Part shown: one piece after another, positions 16,884 to 26,072 of the stretch
Numbering within the stretch: the stretch's first letter is position 1
How the letters are laid out: each line of letters begins with the position of its first letter
Assembly (NCBI GenBank): GCA_018969015.1
Contig: JAGWZE010000025.1
Location: forward strand, 1-51,565
Length of the DNA stretch: 51,565 bases
Reading direction: 5' to 3'
Source: Alphaproteobacteria bacterium
GTDB taxonomy: Bacteria; Pseudomonadota; Alphaproteobacteria; Caulobacterales; Aquidulcibacteraceae
The notes under the pieces: model-generated
What the model was told of the DNA's origin: nothing
Seen by the model: only the letters and a program-made list of their open reading frames with translations
The model's database searches: none
Position numbers and translations under genes: made by a program

Positions 16884-17558
16884 ATGATGAAGCGAATGAT
16901 GACGGCGGCGATGGTGGCTTGCGTCGGTTTGACGGCGTGCGCGACGGTCGATCCACAAACGGGCGAGCGCGTGCCCAACCGCGCGGCGACGGGCGCCATT
17001 CTCGGCGCGCTCGGCGGCGCAGCGCTCGGCGCGGCCACGAACACGAGCGACGGCGATCAGACCCGGAAGAACGCCATCCTCGGCGCAGGCATCGGCGCGA
17101 TCGCCGGCGCAGCGGTCGGCGGCTACATGGACGAGCAGGAGCGCAAGCTGCGCGAGCAGATGCGCGGCACCGGAGTCGGCGTGACCCGCACGGCCGAGAA
17201 TGAGATCACGCTCAACATGCCGTCGGACATCACGTTCGATTTCGACCGCGCCAGCGTGAAGCCGGAGTTCCGCGCGACGCTCTCTTCGGTCGCCGGCACG
17301 CTGCGTGACTATCCGAGCACGACGATCGACATCACCGGCCACGCCGACTCGGTCGGCTCGGACGCGTACAACCAGGACCTGTCGCTCCGCCGTGCATCGG
17401 CGGTCGCCCAGGCGCTGACCGATCAGGGCGTGCAGCCGCAGCGCATCGTGGCCCAAGGCCGCGGCGAGCAGCAGCCGGTGGCGAGCAACGCCACGGCGGA
17501 CGGCCGCGCGAAGAACCGGCGCGTGGAGATCCGCCTGCGTCCGGTCACGCAGAGCTGA
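16884..17558 (+). CDS. OmpA-family lipoprotein with glycine zipper (YiaD-like)
   Basis: An outer-membrane lipoprotein that tethers to peptidoglycan. A lipoprotein signal (MVACVGLTAC) is followed by two glycine-zipper stretches (TGAILGALGGAALGAATNT, NAILGAGIGAIAGAAVGGYM), a short charged helix, and the OmpA C-terminal domain. In the last, ITFDFDRASVKPEF, TGHADSVGSDAYNQDLSLRR and ADGRAKNRRVEI carry the Asp and Arg that bind diaminopimelate. The gene opens with four ATGs in a row from 16878; the AGGGG Shine-Dalgarno abuts the first, so the third (16884) or fourth is spaced correctly. Confidence 0.88.
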   Translation: MMKRMMTAAMVACVGLTACATVDPQTGERVPNRAATGAILGALGGAALGAATNTSDGDQTRKNAILGAGIGAIAGAAVGGYMDEQERKLREQMRGTGVGVTRTAENEITLNMPSDITFDFDRASVKPEFRATLSSVAGTLRDYPSTTIDITGHADSVGSDAYNQDLSLRRASAVAQALTDQGVQPQRIVAQGRGEQQPVASNATADGRAKNRRVEIRLRPVTQS

Positions 17559-17595
17559 GCACGGTGACGCGCGGCGCGTCGTTCTGGTCAAAGGA

Positions 17596-19368
17596 TCAGG
17601 CGGCGCGCCGTGCGCCCGCCGCGTCGAGCACGCGGAAAATCTCGGCGAACAGTTCGGCCGGCGACACCGGCTTGGCGACGTGGCCTTCCATGCCGGCCTC
17701 GTAGCACCGCCGACGATCATCCGGCCCCGCCGCCGCGGTCAGCGCAATCACCGGCGAGTCCGCACCGGCGAACGTGGACTGGCGCAGGCGCCGCACGACG
17801 TCGTAGCCGGACATGTCCGGCATGTTGATGTCCATCAGCACGAGATCGAACTGCGTGGTCTCCAGCGCGGCGAGCGCCTCGGCGCCGTCTCCGGCCAGCG
17901 TGCAATGCGCGCCGAGTTCACTCAGAAGCCCCGCGGCGAACCGCCGGCTCACGGCATGGTCGTCGACGATCAGCACGCGCAGCGCCGCTTCCGCGGAAGG
18001 TTGGTGCGGCTCCGCCGGAGAGGCGTCGTCGCGCGCAAGATCCACGTCGAGCGTCAGCGTGAACGTCGCGCCTTCGCCCACGACCGACTCGGCCATGATG
18101 TCGCCGCCCATCGCCCGCGCGAGGCGACGCGAGCGGGCGAGGCTCAGCCCCGATCCGTCCGCCCCCATCGCGGCGCGGCCTTCGAGCACCGCCTGCGCGC
18201 GCGCCTCCGTCAGGCCGGGCCCGGTGTCGCTGACGCGGAAGATCAGCACCTGCCGCCCCTCGCCGCTCGGCGTCGCCGACACCTGCACGCGCACGCCGCC
18301 ATGGTCCGTGTAGCGCACGGCGTTGGACACGAGACAGAACAGGATCTGCTTCACGCGCGCGGCGTCGATCATCACGCCGGCATGCGCGCTTTCCTCCACA
18401 TCGAGGAACAGCTCCAGCCACTTGTCGTCCGCGCGCGGGCGCCAGGTCGTCACCACGCCATGCGCGATCTGTGCAGGTGACGCCGGCGCCAGCGTGACGC
18501 GGGCGTCGCCCGTCTCCACGCGTGCGGCGTCGATGATGTCGTTGAGCACCGCCACGAGCACGTCGCCGGCGTCGAGCATCGTGTCGACGGTCGCGCGGTC
18601 GTCGGGGGACATGTCGGCGCGCCGCAACAGCGCCGCGGCGCCGAGCACCATCGAGATCGGCGTGCGCAGTTCGCGCCCCATCCCGGAAAGGAATGCGGAC
18701 TTCGCCGCGTGCGCGCGCTGGGCCTCGACCGAGGCCGCCCGGGCCGCCTCGAGCGCCTCGCGTTCGGCGCGATCGGCCTGCGCCAGCCGCGTCCAAATCG
18801 AGACCGTGAACGCCACGAGGAACACGAGGCCCGCCACGATCGCGGCGAAGCGCGGCCCGTCGAGCGGGCCGCCATAGGCGAGCGGCGCAAGGCCCACATA
18901 GGCGATCGCCGGCACGGCGGACGCCAGCGCCAGCGGCGGCGCCGCGCGCATCGTCACGAGCGCGGACAGAAGGATCGCGGAAAGGAACAGCGCTGCGACG
19001 ACGTCGCCGCCAGCCTCGTGGTTCCGCCACAGCACGAGCGCCAATGATCCGGACACGGCGGACAAGGCGAACACCGCCGCGCCGAGCGCAAAGGCCGGCG
19101 CCGGCTGGCCGGCGGCAATGCGGGGGCGCAGCCGCTGCCACATCAACCGTTCGAGGACGATGGCCGTCAGCGTCGCGCCCATCCAGGCGAGCGCCCAGGC
19201 GTCCTGGTAGACGAGCGCCGCGACCGCCCCGGCCCCGGTCGCGAAGGCGAAGCGCTCCCGTGCGGACGCCACGCGCACGTCCACGAGCCGCAGCCACCCT
19301 TCGGCGGACGGCAGGCGCGTCAACCCTGCAAGGGGCTTGGTGAGAGCGCGACCGGTCATTCCGACCAT
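17596..19368 (-). CDS. Hybrid sensor kinase / response regulator lacking the phosphoacceptor His
   Basis: A 590-residue membrane hybrid kinase: about six membrane segments (40-195), a coiled linker, a HisKA-like domain (about 222-290), HATPase (about 335-440) and a receiver (about 462-580). The H-box reads FLSGMGRELRTPISMV: where kinases have SHELRTP, Arg232 (codon CGC at 18673-18675) replaces His. The ATPase keeps its N box (CLVSNAVRYTDHGG), G1 (VSDTGPGL) and G2 (GADGSGLSLARSRRLARAMGG). The receiver is complete: VLIVDDH, Asp513 in VLMDINMPDMSGYDVV, Thr in ALTA and Lys in HVAKPV. It should not autophosphorylate normally and may act by binding partners or by receiver phosphorylation from another kinase. 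No partner gene adjoins. Confidence 0.9.
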   Translation of the reverse strand: MVGMTGRALTKPLAGLTRLPSAEGWLRLVDVRVASARERFAFATGAGAVAALVYQDAWALAWMGATLTAIVLERLMWQRLRPRIAAGQPAPAFALGAAVFALSAVSGSLALVLWRNHEAGGDVVAALFLSAILLSALVTMRAAPPLALASAVPAIAYVGLAPLAYGGPLDGPRFAAIVAGLVFLVAFTVSIWTRLAQADRAEREALEAARAASVEAQRAHAAKSAFLSGMGRELRTPISMVLGAAALLRRADMSPDDRATVDTMLDAGDVLVAVLNDIIDAARVETGDARVTLAPASPAQIAHGVVTTWRPRADDKWLELFLDVEESAHAGVMIDAARVKQILFCLVSNAVRYTDHGGVRVQVSATPSGEGRQVLIFRVSDTGPGLTEARAQAVLEGRAAMGADGSGLSLARSRRLARAMGGDIMAESVVGEGATFTLTLDVDLARDDASPAEPHQPSAEAALRVLIVDDHAVSRRFAAGLLSELGAHCTLAGDGAEALAALETTQFDLVLMDINMPDMSGYDVVRRLRQSTFAGADSPVIALTAAAGPDDRRRCYEAGMEGHVAKPVSPAELFAEIFRVLDAAGARRAA

Positions 19369-19437
19369 GCCTGCACCGCTCGCGCTGACGGCAGGTTAAC
19401 CGCACCGATGTGAACGGATTTATTTGGGGTAACTCAA

Positions 19438-20307
19438 TTATTTACCGCGCGTGACTTCGATCATCCGCTCGACGTCGCCGCCCACCCGCATCACGCCGCC
19501 CTTGAACACGTCCCCTTCGACCTTCCCGGACACGCGCCACGCCCCCCCGCGCCAATCCTGGATCGTGAAGGTGACGTCCGGGCCGCGCACCACGCCGTCC
19601 GCGATCGGAGAAGGCCGCCCCGCGATCGTCGCCGTGCCGGAGACCTGCTGGTAGGTCTGGACCAGCTCGACACGCACCAGCTCCTCCGTGGTCAGCGGGA
19701 TGGTCCAGATGCCCGCCACCTTGGCCGGCACGATCCAGAAGAAGGCGCGCGAGCCCCCGGCGTCGATCGTCGCATCGGGGCGCCAATCGCCCATGTCGAA
19801 CGAATTGCTGACCACCCGCGTGCCCGGTTTCAGGGACAGGATCGTGGGCTTCAGTCGCTCGTTGAGGCGCGGCAGCAGGTACATCGTGACGACGGTGGCG
19901 TCGTCAAACCGCTCCTTGAAGATGTCGCCGCGCACGAACGTCACCTGGTCCTGAACGCCGGCGGCGACCGCGTTTCGGCGCGACAGCGCGACCATGTCCG
20001 GATTGTACTCGATGCCGCGGGCCTTGGCGCCGAACTGGCGCGCGGCCGCAATCGGGATCTTGCCGTCCCCGGACCCGAGATCGACAACGATGTCCTGCGG
20101 CCCCACCTTCGCGGCCTTTAGCATCTCGGTCACCAGCGCGTCGGGCGTGGGCACCCAGATGACGTCCTTGCCGGGCTGGCCGACCTCGGGTGTGAACCCG
20201 CGGGAGTCGACCTTCGACCAGGCGAACACTCCGGCCCCGATCAGCACCAGCGCGCCGATGACGGCGAGCACGAGGCTGCGGGGCGTGAAGTTTCGGGCGC
20301 GGGCCAT
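19438..20307 (-). CDS. Membrane-anchored class I SAM-dependent methyltransferase
   Basis: A 289-residue protein with one N-terminal membrane helix (about 11-29, [20 protein letters not shown]) and an exported or membrane-surface methyltransferase domain. Motif I is [17 protein letters not shown], followed by [26 protein letters not shown] and [16 protein letters not shown], an arrangement like DOT1-type or ribosomal-lysine-type enzymes. The C-terminal ~90 residues form an extra beta-rich region ([31 protein letters not shown]). The substrate is unknown. ATG 20307 follows GGAGAG; the longer upstream frame is Arg/Pro-rich noise. It is divergent from the ABC transporter. Confidence 0.82.
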   Translation of the reverse strand: MARARNFTPRSLVLAVIGALVLIGAGVFAWSKVDSRGFTPEVGQPGKDVIWVPTPDALVTEMLKAAKVGPQDIVVDLGSGDGKIPIAAARQFGAKARGIEYNPDMVALSRRNAVAAGVQDQVTFVRGDIFKERFDDATVVTMYLLPRLNERLKPTILSLKPGTRVVSNSFDMGDWRPDATIDAGGSRAFFWIVPAKVAGIWTIPLTTEELVRVELVQTYQQVSGTATIAGRPSPIADGVVRGPDVTFTIQDWRGGAWRVSGKVEGDVFKGGVMRVGGDVERMIEVTRGK

Positions 20308-20488
20308 GCGTCTCTCCGGTCGGCCGGCGGAACATAGCCGGTTCGGCGCCCGGCGCCACCGCAGGCGTCCATCACGCGAAAGGCGCAACCGCAGGCCCAC
20401 GCTGACGGCGGCCGGTTTGACAGGAGGCCCCGGTCCGGCGCATCGAGCCAGCGCCACGGCGGCGCGGGGCCGCCAGGAGGCGTCGCCC

Positions 20489-21430
20489 GTGACCAGTTCC
20501 GTTTCGCCGATCCTGTCGATCGAGCGCCTCTCCAAAACCTATGCCGGCGGTCATCGCGCGCTGAACGAGGTCTCGCTCGCCATCGCCGAGGGCGAGATCT
20601 TCGCCCTGCTCGGCCCCAACGGCGCGGGCAAGACCACGCTGATCGGCGCCGTCTGCGGTCTCGTGACGCCCACCTCCGGGCGCATCCTCGCGGGCGGCTT
20701 CGACGTCGTGAAAGACTACCGCGCCGCGCGCAGCCTGATCGGTCTCGTGCCGCAGGAACTGCACACCGAGTCGTTCGAGACTGTGTGGGCGGCCGTGCGC
20801 TTTTCGCGCGGCCTGTTCGGCAAGCCGAAGGACGACGCGCATCTCGAGCGCGTGCTGAAGGATCTCTCGCTCTGGGACAAGAAGGACGCGAAGATCCAGA
20901 CGCTCTCCGGCGGCATGAAGCGGCGCGTGATGATCGCCAAGGCGCTCGCACACGAGCCGCGCATCCTGTTCCTCGACGAGCCGACGGCCGGCGTCGATGT
21001 CGAGCTGCGGCGCGACATGTGGGCGATGGTGCGTCGCCTGCGCAAGAGCGGCGTCACCATCATCCTCACCACGCACTATATCGAGGAAGCCGAGGACATG
21101 GCCGACCGCGTCGGCGTCATCAGCAAGGGCGAACTCGTGCTCGTCGAGCAGAAGACGTCGCTGATGTCCCGCTTCGGCAAGAAGACGCTCACGCTTACGC
21201 TCGAAACCCCGATCGCCGCCGACGCGCCCGCTCTCGCCGGCCTCGGCTTCCAGCGCAGCGACGACGGCCGCATCCTGCGCTACGTCTATGACGCGCACGC
21301 CGGCGAGGCCGCGATGGGCGCGGCGCTGCGCGGCCTGATCGAGCGCGGCGTCGCCTTCGCCGATCTCGCCACGACGCAAAGCAGCCTAGAGGACATTTTC
21401 GTGGAGCTGGTGCACGGAGCCGCCCAATGA
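20489..21430 (+). CDS. ABC-2 type transporter ATP-binding protein
   Basis: The 313-residue ATPase of an exporter. Walker A is [15 protein letters not shown], the Q-loop [14 protein letters not shown], the signature [15 protein letters not shown], Walker [16 protein letters not shown] and the switch His [17 protein letters not shown]-terminal ~85-residue extension ([17 protein letters not shown] onward) is typical of DrrA/NodI/YadG-like subunits. GTG 20489 is chosen because AGGAGG lies about 9 bases before it and the nucleotide-binding fold starts right after. The permease start overlaps its stop. The pair most resembles YadG/YadH, whose substrate is not established. Confidence 0.92.
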   Translation: MTSSVSPILSIERLSKTYAGGHRALNEVSLAIAEGEIFALLGPNGAGKTTLIGAVCGLVTPTSGRILAGGFDVVKDYRAARSLIGLVPQELHTESFETVWAAVRFSRGLFGKPKDDAHLERVLKDLSLWDKKDAKIQTLSGGMKRRVMIAKALAHEPRILFLDEPTAGVDVELRRDMWAMVRRLRKSGVTIILTTHYIEEAEDMADRVGVISKGELVLVEQKTSLMSRFGKKTLTLTLETPIAADAPALAGLGFQRSDDGRILRYVYDAHAGEAAMGAALRGLIERGVAFADLATTQSSLEDIFVELVHGAAQ

Positions 21431-22212
21431 CGACGCAGGTGATCTCCGGTCCCAACTGGCGCGGCGTGCGCGCGCTCTACCAGATGGAGATGGCGCGCTG
21501 GTTCCGTACGCTCGGGCAATCGATCCTGTCGCCCGTCATCTCGACCTCGCTCTACTTCATCGTGTTCGGCTCCGCGATCGGCGGGCGCATGGCCGCGATC
21601 GACGGCGTGCCCTACGGCGCCTACATCGTGCCGGGCCTGATCCTGCTCACGATCCTGACGGAGAGCATCTCCAACGCATCGTTCGGCATCTACATGCCGC
21701 GCTGGGCGGGCACGATCTACGAGGTGCTGTCGGCGCCGCTCTCCCCGCTCGAGGCGGTGATGGGCTATGTCGGCGCGGCGGCGACGAAGTCAGTGATCCT
21801 GGGCCTCATCATCCTCGCGACGGCGCGCGTTTTCGTGCCCTTCTCGATCCTGCACCCGCTGGTGATGATCGCGTTCCTCGTACTGATCGCGGTGACGTTC
21901 TGCCTGTTCGGCTTCATCCTCGGGCTCGTCGCGGAGAGCTGGGAGCAGCTCGGGATCGTCCCGATGCTGATCATTACGCCGCTGACGTTCCTCGGCGGCA
22001 GCTTCTACTCGATCGACATGCTGCCCGATCCCTGGCGCACGCTGACGCTCTTCAACCCCGTGGTCTATCTCGTCAGCGGCTTCCGCTGGGCGTTCTTCGG
22101 CGTGAGCGACGTGGGCGTCGGCGTCAGCCTCGCGGCCGTCGCGGTGTTCCTCGCGCTCTGCCTCGCCGCGATCAGCTGGGTGTTCAAGACGGGCTACAAG
22201 CTGAAGACGTGA
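21427..22212 (+). CDS. ABC-2 type transporter permease
   Basis: A 261-residue permease with six hydrophobic segments and the ABC-2 C-terminal signature [20 protein letters not shown] and [20 protein letters not shown] 21427 overlaps the ATPase stop (ATGA), so the two subunits are coupled and probably assemble as a 2+2 exporter in the inner membrane. The sequence is close in style to YadH. A pair of inverted palindromes directly after the stop (22220-22359) probably ends the transcript. Confidence 0.92.
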   Translation: MTTQVISGPNWRGVRALYQMEMARWFRTLGQSILSPVISTSLYFIVFGSAIGGRMAAIDGVPYGAYIVPGLILLTILTESISNASFGIYMPRWAGTIYEVLSAPLSPLEAVMGYVGAAATKSVILGLIILATARVFVPFSILHPLVMIAFLVLIAVTFCLFGFILGLVAESWEQLGIVPMLIITPLTFLGGSFYSIDMLPDPWRTLTLFNPVVYLVSGFRWAFFGVSDVGVGVSLAAVAVFLALCLAAISWVFKTGYKLKT

Positions 22213-22219
22213 CAGTTGT

Positions 22220-22359
22220 CCCTCTCCCCTTGTGGGAGAGGGTGGATCGACGGCGAAGCCGTCGAGACGGGTGAGGGGTGTTTGCACTCACGCCCGGGGG
22301 TCGAGGTTCACCCCTCATCCGGCGCGTTCCGCGCCACCTTCTCCCACAAGGGGAGAAGG
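22220..22359. repeat. Inverted pair of CTTCTCCC-hairpin repeats
   Basis: One unit reads CCCTCTCCCCTTGTGGGAGAG, then TGG, a hairpin (GACGGCGAAGCCGTC) and GGTGAGGGGTG. After a ~40-base spacer the same unit returns inverted: ACCCCTCATCC, hairpin GGCGCGTTCCGCGCC, then ACCTTCTCCCACAAGGGGAG. The units face each other between the permease gene and the converging FadB-type gene. Confidence 0.75.
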
Positions 22360-22371
22360 ACGCGCGCGTCA

Positions 22372-22403
22372 TCATCCCGGACGCAGCGCCGCGTCCGGGA
22401 TGA
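22372..22403. repeat. Minimal GTCATCC-type palindrome
   Basis: TCATCCCGGACGC and GCGTCCGGGATGA form a 13-base-pair stem with a 6-base loop. It is related to the outer arm of the cloverleaf repeats and ends 12 bases before the stop of the FadB-type gene. Confidence 0.65.
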
Positions 22404-22415
22404 CGAACGCCGCGC

Positions 22416-24623
22416 TTAAGCCGCCTTCTTCGCCGCCTTGCCGAAGCGGCCGTAGAAGGTCTCGCCCTTCGCGGCCATGTCGCGCAGGAGCGCGTTCGGC
22501 TTGAAGCGTTCGCCGTATTTCTGGGCGAGCGCGTCGCACTCGGCGACGAACTTCGCCACGCCCAGGCCATCGATCAGCGAGATCGTGCCGCCCGTCCAGG
22601 GCGCGAAGCCCCAGCCGAGGATCGAGCCGATGTCGGCGTCGCGCGGATCGGTGATGACGCCTTCCTCGAAGCAGCGCGCGGTTTCCAGCGCCTGGATGTA
22701 GAGCAGGCGCTTCTTGTACTCGTCGCGCAGTTCCGGCGGCGCCTCGGCGATCTTCGTCTGCACGAGATCGGAGAGGCCCGGCCAGATGCGCTTCTTGCCG
22801 TTCGGCTCGGACGGATACTCGTAGAAGCCCTTGCCGTTCTTGCGGCCGAAGCGCTCCTGCTTCACCACCATCTCTTCGATGATCCTGTCGGCCGGCGTTT
22901 CGCGATAGGCGTCGCCGAGGTCCTTCTTGGTCTGCTGGCGCACCTTGTAGCCGAGATCGAGCGCCACCTCGTCGTTCATCGCGAGCGGCGGCACGGGCAT
23001 GCCCGTCATGCGGCCCACGTTCTCGATGATCGCCGGCTTCACGCCCTCGGCGAGCATCGCGATGCCCTCGCCCACATACGTGCCGAAGCAGCGCGACGTG
23101 TAGAACCCGCGCGAGTCGTTCACGACGATCGGCGTCTTCTTGATCTTGAGGACGTAGTCGATCGACTTCGCGAGCGTCTCCTCGCTCGTCTCCTTGCCCA
23201 TGATGATCTCGACGAGACCCATCTTGTCCACGGGCGAGAAGAAGTGGATGCCGATGAAGTTCTTCGGCCGCACGCTCGCGCCGGCGAGGCCCGAGATCGG
23301 CAGCGTCGAGGTGTTGGAGCCGAACACGGCCGTCTCGGCGAGCTGGGCCTCGGCCTTCTTCGTCACGTCCGCCTTGATCTCGCGGTTCTCGAACACCGCC
23401 TCGACGACGAGGTCCGCGCCCTTCACGTGCGCATAGTCCGTGGTCGGCGTGATGCGCGCCAGGATCTCGGCCGCCTTCTCCGGCGTCTGCTTGCCGCGCG
23501 AGATCGCCTTGTCGAGCAGCTTCTTGGTGTAGTCCTTGCCCTTCTCGGCCGCCTCTTGCGACTGGTCGATCAGCACGGTCTCGATGCCGGCCATCGCCTG
23601 CACGTAGGCGATGCCCGCGCCCATCATGCCGGCGCCGAGCACGGCGACCTTCTTGATCTCGTACGTCGGATAGCCCTGCGGACGGTTCGCGCCCTTCGCC
23701 AGCTCCTGCATGGACAGGAACAGCGAGCGGATCATCGCGCGCGCCTGCGGCGTCTGCATCGTCTTGACGAAATAGCGGCTCTCGATGCGCAGGCCGGCGT
23801 CGATCGGCACCTGGATGCCTTCATAGAGGCAGCTCATGATGTGCTTCTGCGCCGGGTAGTTGCCGTAGGTCTGCTTGGCGAGGATCGCGTTGCCGCCGAT
23901 GAACGCCATGCCGCCGCCCGGCGAATACGGGCCGTCCTTCACGCGGAAGCCCTTCTCGTCCCAGGGCTGCGTCGCTTTCGGATTGGTCGCGAGCCATTTG
24001 CGGCACGCCGCCACGGCCTCGCCCACCGGCGTCACTTCGTTGATGAAGCCGAGCGCCTTGGCTTCCTGCGGCTTCTTCGGCTCGCCCTGCAGGATCATCA
24101 TCGCGGCGTTCTGCACGCCGATCAGGCGCGGCAGACGCTGCGTGCCGCCAGCGCCCGGAAGCAGGCCCACCTTCGATTCCGGCAGGCCGAACTGCGAGCG
24201 CGGATTGTCCGAAGCGGCGCGATAATGGCACGCGAGCGCGAACTCGAGCCCGCCGCCAAGCGCCAGGCCTTCGAGCGCGATCGCGATCGGCTTGCCGCAC
24301 GTCTCCAGCGCGCGGAACGTCTTGTTGAGCGTGAAGGCGTTGTCGAACGCCGCCTTCAGCGCCGCTTCCGGATCATCGGACGCGCGCGCGCCGCCGCCGG
24401 CGCCTGAGCCCATCTCGCCGAGATCGGCGCCCGCGCAGAAGCCCGTCGGCTTGCCCGATTGGAAGATGACGCCCTTGATCGCGGCGTCCGTCTTGATGCG
24501 CTCGGTGAGCGCGACGATGTCCGCGATCACGCTGCCCGTCAGCGTGTTCATGGAGCGTCCCGGCACGTCGAACGTCACCAGCGCAACGCCCTCGCCGTCG
24601 ATCTCGATCTTGAAGTTTTCCAT
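22416..24623 (-). CDS. Bifunctional enoyl-CoA hydratase / 3-hydroxyacyl-CoA dehydrogenase (FadB/FadJ type)
   Basis: A 735-residue multifunctional beta-oxidation enzyme. The N-terminal crotonase domain (1 to about 190) has the oxyanion segment ALEGLALGGGLEFALAC and the catalytic region GLPESKVGLLPGAGGTQRLP, with both Glu residues expected of a hydratase. The NAD-binding domain starts at about 325 (VAVLGAGMMGAGIAYVQAMAG) and holds the His/Glu region FIGIHFFSPVDKMGLVEII. C-terminal 3HCDH domains follow. It hydrates trans-2-enoyl-CoA and oxidises the L-3-hydroxy product to 3-ketoacyl-CoA for the adjacent thiolase. It is the last gene of the reverse cluster; a cloverleaf repeat separates it from the thiolase. 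Confidence 0.95.
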   Translation of the reverse strand: MENFKIEIDGEGVALVTFDVPGRSMNTLTGSVIADIVALTERIKTDAAIKGVIFQSGKPTGFCAGADLGEMGSGAGGGARASDDPEAALKAAFDNAFTLNKTFRALETCGKPIAIALEGLALGGGLEFALACHYRAASDNPRSQFGLPESKVGLLPGAGGTQRLPRLIGVQNAAMMILQGEPKKPQEAKALGFINEVTPVGEAVAACRKWLATNPKATQPWDEKGFRVKDGPYSPGGGMAFIGGNAILAKQTYGNYPAQKHIMSCLYEGIQVPIDAGLRIESRYFVKTMQTPQARAMIRSLFLSMQELAKGANRPQGYPTYEIKKVAVLGAGMMGAGIAYVQAMAGIETVLIDQSQEAAEKGKDYTKKLLDKAISRGKQTPEKAAEILARITPTTDYAHVKGADLVVEAVFENREIKADVTKKAEAQLAETAVFGSNTSTLPISGLAGASVRPKNFIGIHFFSPVDKMGLVEIIMGKETSEETLAKSIDYVLKIKKTPIVVNDSRGFYTSRCFGTYVGEGIAMLAEGVKPAIIENVGRMTGMPVPPLAMNDEVALDLGYKVRQQTKKDLGDAYRETPADRIIEEMVVKQERFGRKNGKGFYEYPSEPNGKKRIWPGLSDLVQTKIAEAPPELRDEYKKRLLYIQALETARCFEEGVITDPRDADIGSILGWGFAPWTGGTISLIDGLGVAKFVAECDALAQKYGERFKPNALLRDMAAKGETFYGRFGKAAKKAA

Positions 24624-24647
24624 CGTCCTCGTCCTCTCAATGTCGCC

Positions 24648-24736
24648 GTCATCCTGGGCTCGCCGAAGGCGAGACCGGGACCCAGGCGCGTGCTGCCACC
24701 CCTGGATCCCGGCCGGCTTCGCCGCCCAGGATGACG
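24648..24736. repeat. Complete cloverleaf-forming palindromic repeat
   Basis: Outer arms GTCATCCTGGGC and GCCCAGGATGAC pair perfectly over 12 bases. Inside are three arms: TCGCCGAAGGCGA, CCGGGACCCAGG with CCTGGATCCCGG, and CGGCTTCGCCG. The whole 89-base element fills the gap between the thiolase and FadB-type genes, where it would be transcribed within the operon mRNA. Confidence 0.75.
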
Positions 24737-24743
24737 CTTCGCG

Positions 24744-25955
24744 TCAAACCCGTTCGATGATCGTCGCCGTGCCCATGCCCGCGCCGACGCACAGCGTCGC
24801 GAGTGCGGTGGACTTGCCCGTGCGCTCGAGCTCGTCGAGCACGGTGCCGAGGATCATCGCGCCGGTCGCGCCGAGCGGGTGACCCATGGCGATCGCGCCG
24901 CCGTTCACGTTCATCTTGTCGTGCGGGATGTCGAGCGCCTGCATCATGCGCAGAACGACGGCGGCGAACGCCTCGTTCAGCTCGTAGATGTCGATGTCGC
25001 CGACGGCCATACCGGCCTTCTTGAGCGCCTTCGCCGTCACGAATTCCGGCCCCGTCAGCATGATCGAGGGCTCAGAGCCGATCGAGGCCATCGCCTTGAT
25101 CTTCGCGCGCGGCTTCAGGCCCAGGCGCTTGCCCATCTCCAGCGTGCCGATCAGCACGCCCGCAGAGCCGTCGACGATGCCCGACGAGTTGCCGGCGTGG
25201 TGGACGTGGTTGACCTCCTCCACCTCCGGGTAGCGCTGCATGATGACGGCGTCGAAGCCCGGCATCATCTCGCCCTGCGCCTTGAAGCTCGGCTCGAGCG
25301 CGCCGAGGCTTTGCATGTCCGTGCTCGGACGAACCGTCTCGTCGCGATCGAGGATCGTCACGCCGAGCTGGTCCTTCACGCGCAGAACCGAATTCTTGAA
25401 CCGGCCTTCCGCCCAGGCGCGCGCGGCGCGCTTGTGGCTTTCCACGGCGTAGGCGTCGACGTCGGCGCGCGAGAAGCCGTACTTGGTCGCGATGAGATCG
25501 GCCGAAATGCCTTGCGGCACGAAATAGGCCTTCAGCGCGATCGCCGGATCGGTCGGCCAGGCGCCGCCGTCCGAACCCATCGGCACGCGGCTCATGCTCT
25601 CGACTCCGCCGCCGATCGCGAGCTCGGCCTCGCCCGAGATCACCTTCGCGGCCGCCATGTTCACGGCTTCCAGGCCCGAGGCGCAGAAGCGGTTGATCTG
25701 AACGCCGCCCGTCGTTTCGCCGAGTCCGGCGTTGATGACGGCCGTGCGCGCGATGACCGAGCCCTGCTCGCCCACCGGCGACACCACGCCCAGCACCACG
25801 TCGTCCACCGCGCCCTCGGGGAGGCCGTTGCGCGACTTGATCGTCTCGAGCACCTGCGTCGCGAGGCTCAGCGCGGTAATCTCGTGCAGCGAGCCGGTGT
25901 TCTTGCCGCGGCCGCGGGGCGTGCGCACAGCGTCGAAAATGTAAGCGTCCGTCAT
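24744..25955 (-). CDS. Acetyl-CoA C-acyltransferase (FadA-type thiolase)
   Basis: A 403-residue thiolase catalysing the last beta-oxidation step, cleavage of 3-ketoacyl-CoA by CoA. The nucleophilic Cys lies in INRFCASGLEAVNMAAAK, the base His in NVNGGAIAMGHPLGATGAM and the second Cys in ATLCVGAGMGTATIIE. The N-terminus AYIFDAVRTPRGRGKNTGSL is the common FadA-like start. An AGGAG Shine-Dalgarno precedes ATG. Its position upstream of the FadB-type gene on the same strand makes these two the alpha/beta partners of one complex, by analogy with FadAB. Only about 50% of its motifs match the window's other thiolase at 5027, so they are not recent duplicates. Confidence 0.94.
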   Translation of the reverse strand: MTDAYIFDAVRTPRGRGKNTGSLHEITALSLATQVLETIKSRNGLPEGAVDDVVLGVVSPVGEQGSVIARTAVINAGLGETTGGVQINRFCASGLEAVNMAAAKVISGEAELAIGGGVESMSRVPMGSDGGAWPTDPAIALKAYFVPQGISADLIATKYGFSRADVDAYAVESHKRAARAWAEGRFKNSVLRVKDQLGVTILDRDETVRPSTDMQSLGALEPSFKAQGEMMPGFDAVIMQRYPEVEEVNHVHHAGNSSGIVDGSAGVLIGTLEMGKRLGLKPRAKIKAMASIGSEPSIMLTGPEFVTAKALKKAGMAVGDIDIYELNEAFAAVVLRMMQALDIPHDKMNVNGGAIAMGHPLGATGAMILGTVLDELERTGKSTALATLCVGAGMGTATIIERV

Positions 25956-26072
25956 GGTCTTCTCCTCATTTCCCTGCCCGGGTGGGACCGGAGGCGTCCC
26001 GCGGCGCCGGCCTTGGCCGCGCCTACCATCCGCTGACCGCTCCGGCTGGGCTTTCCCGGAGCGCGGGTAAAC

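Noticed and set aside
23244-24407. Long forward frame inside the FadB-type gene
   Set aside because: Antisense shadow, His/Arg-rich, no recognisable domain.
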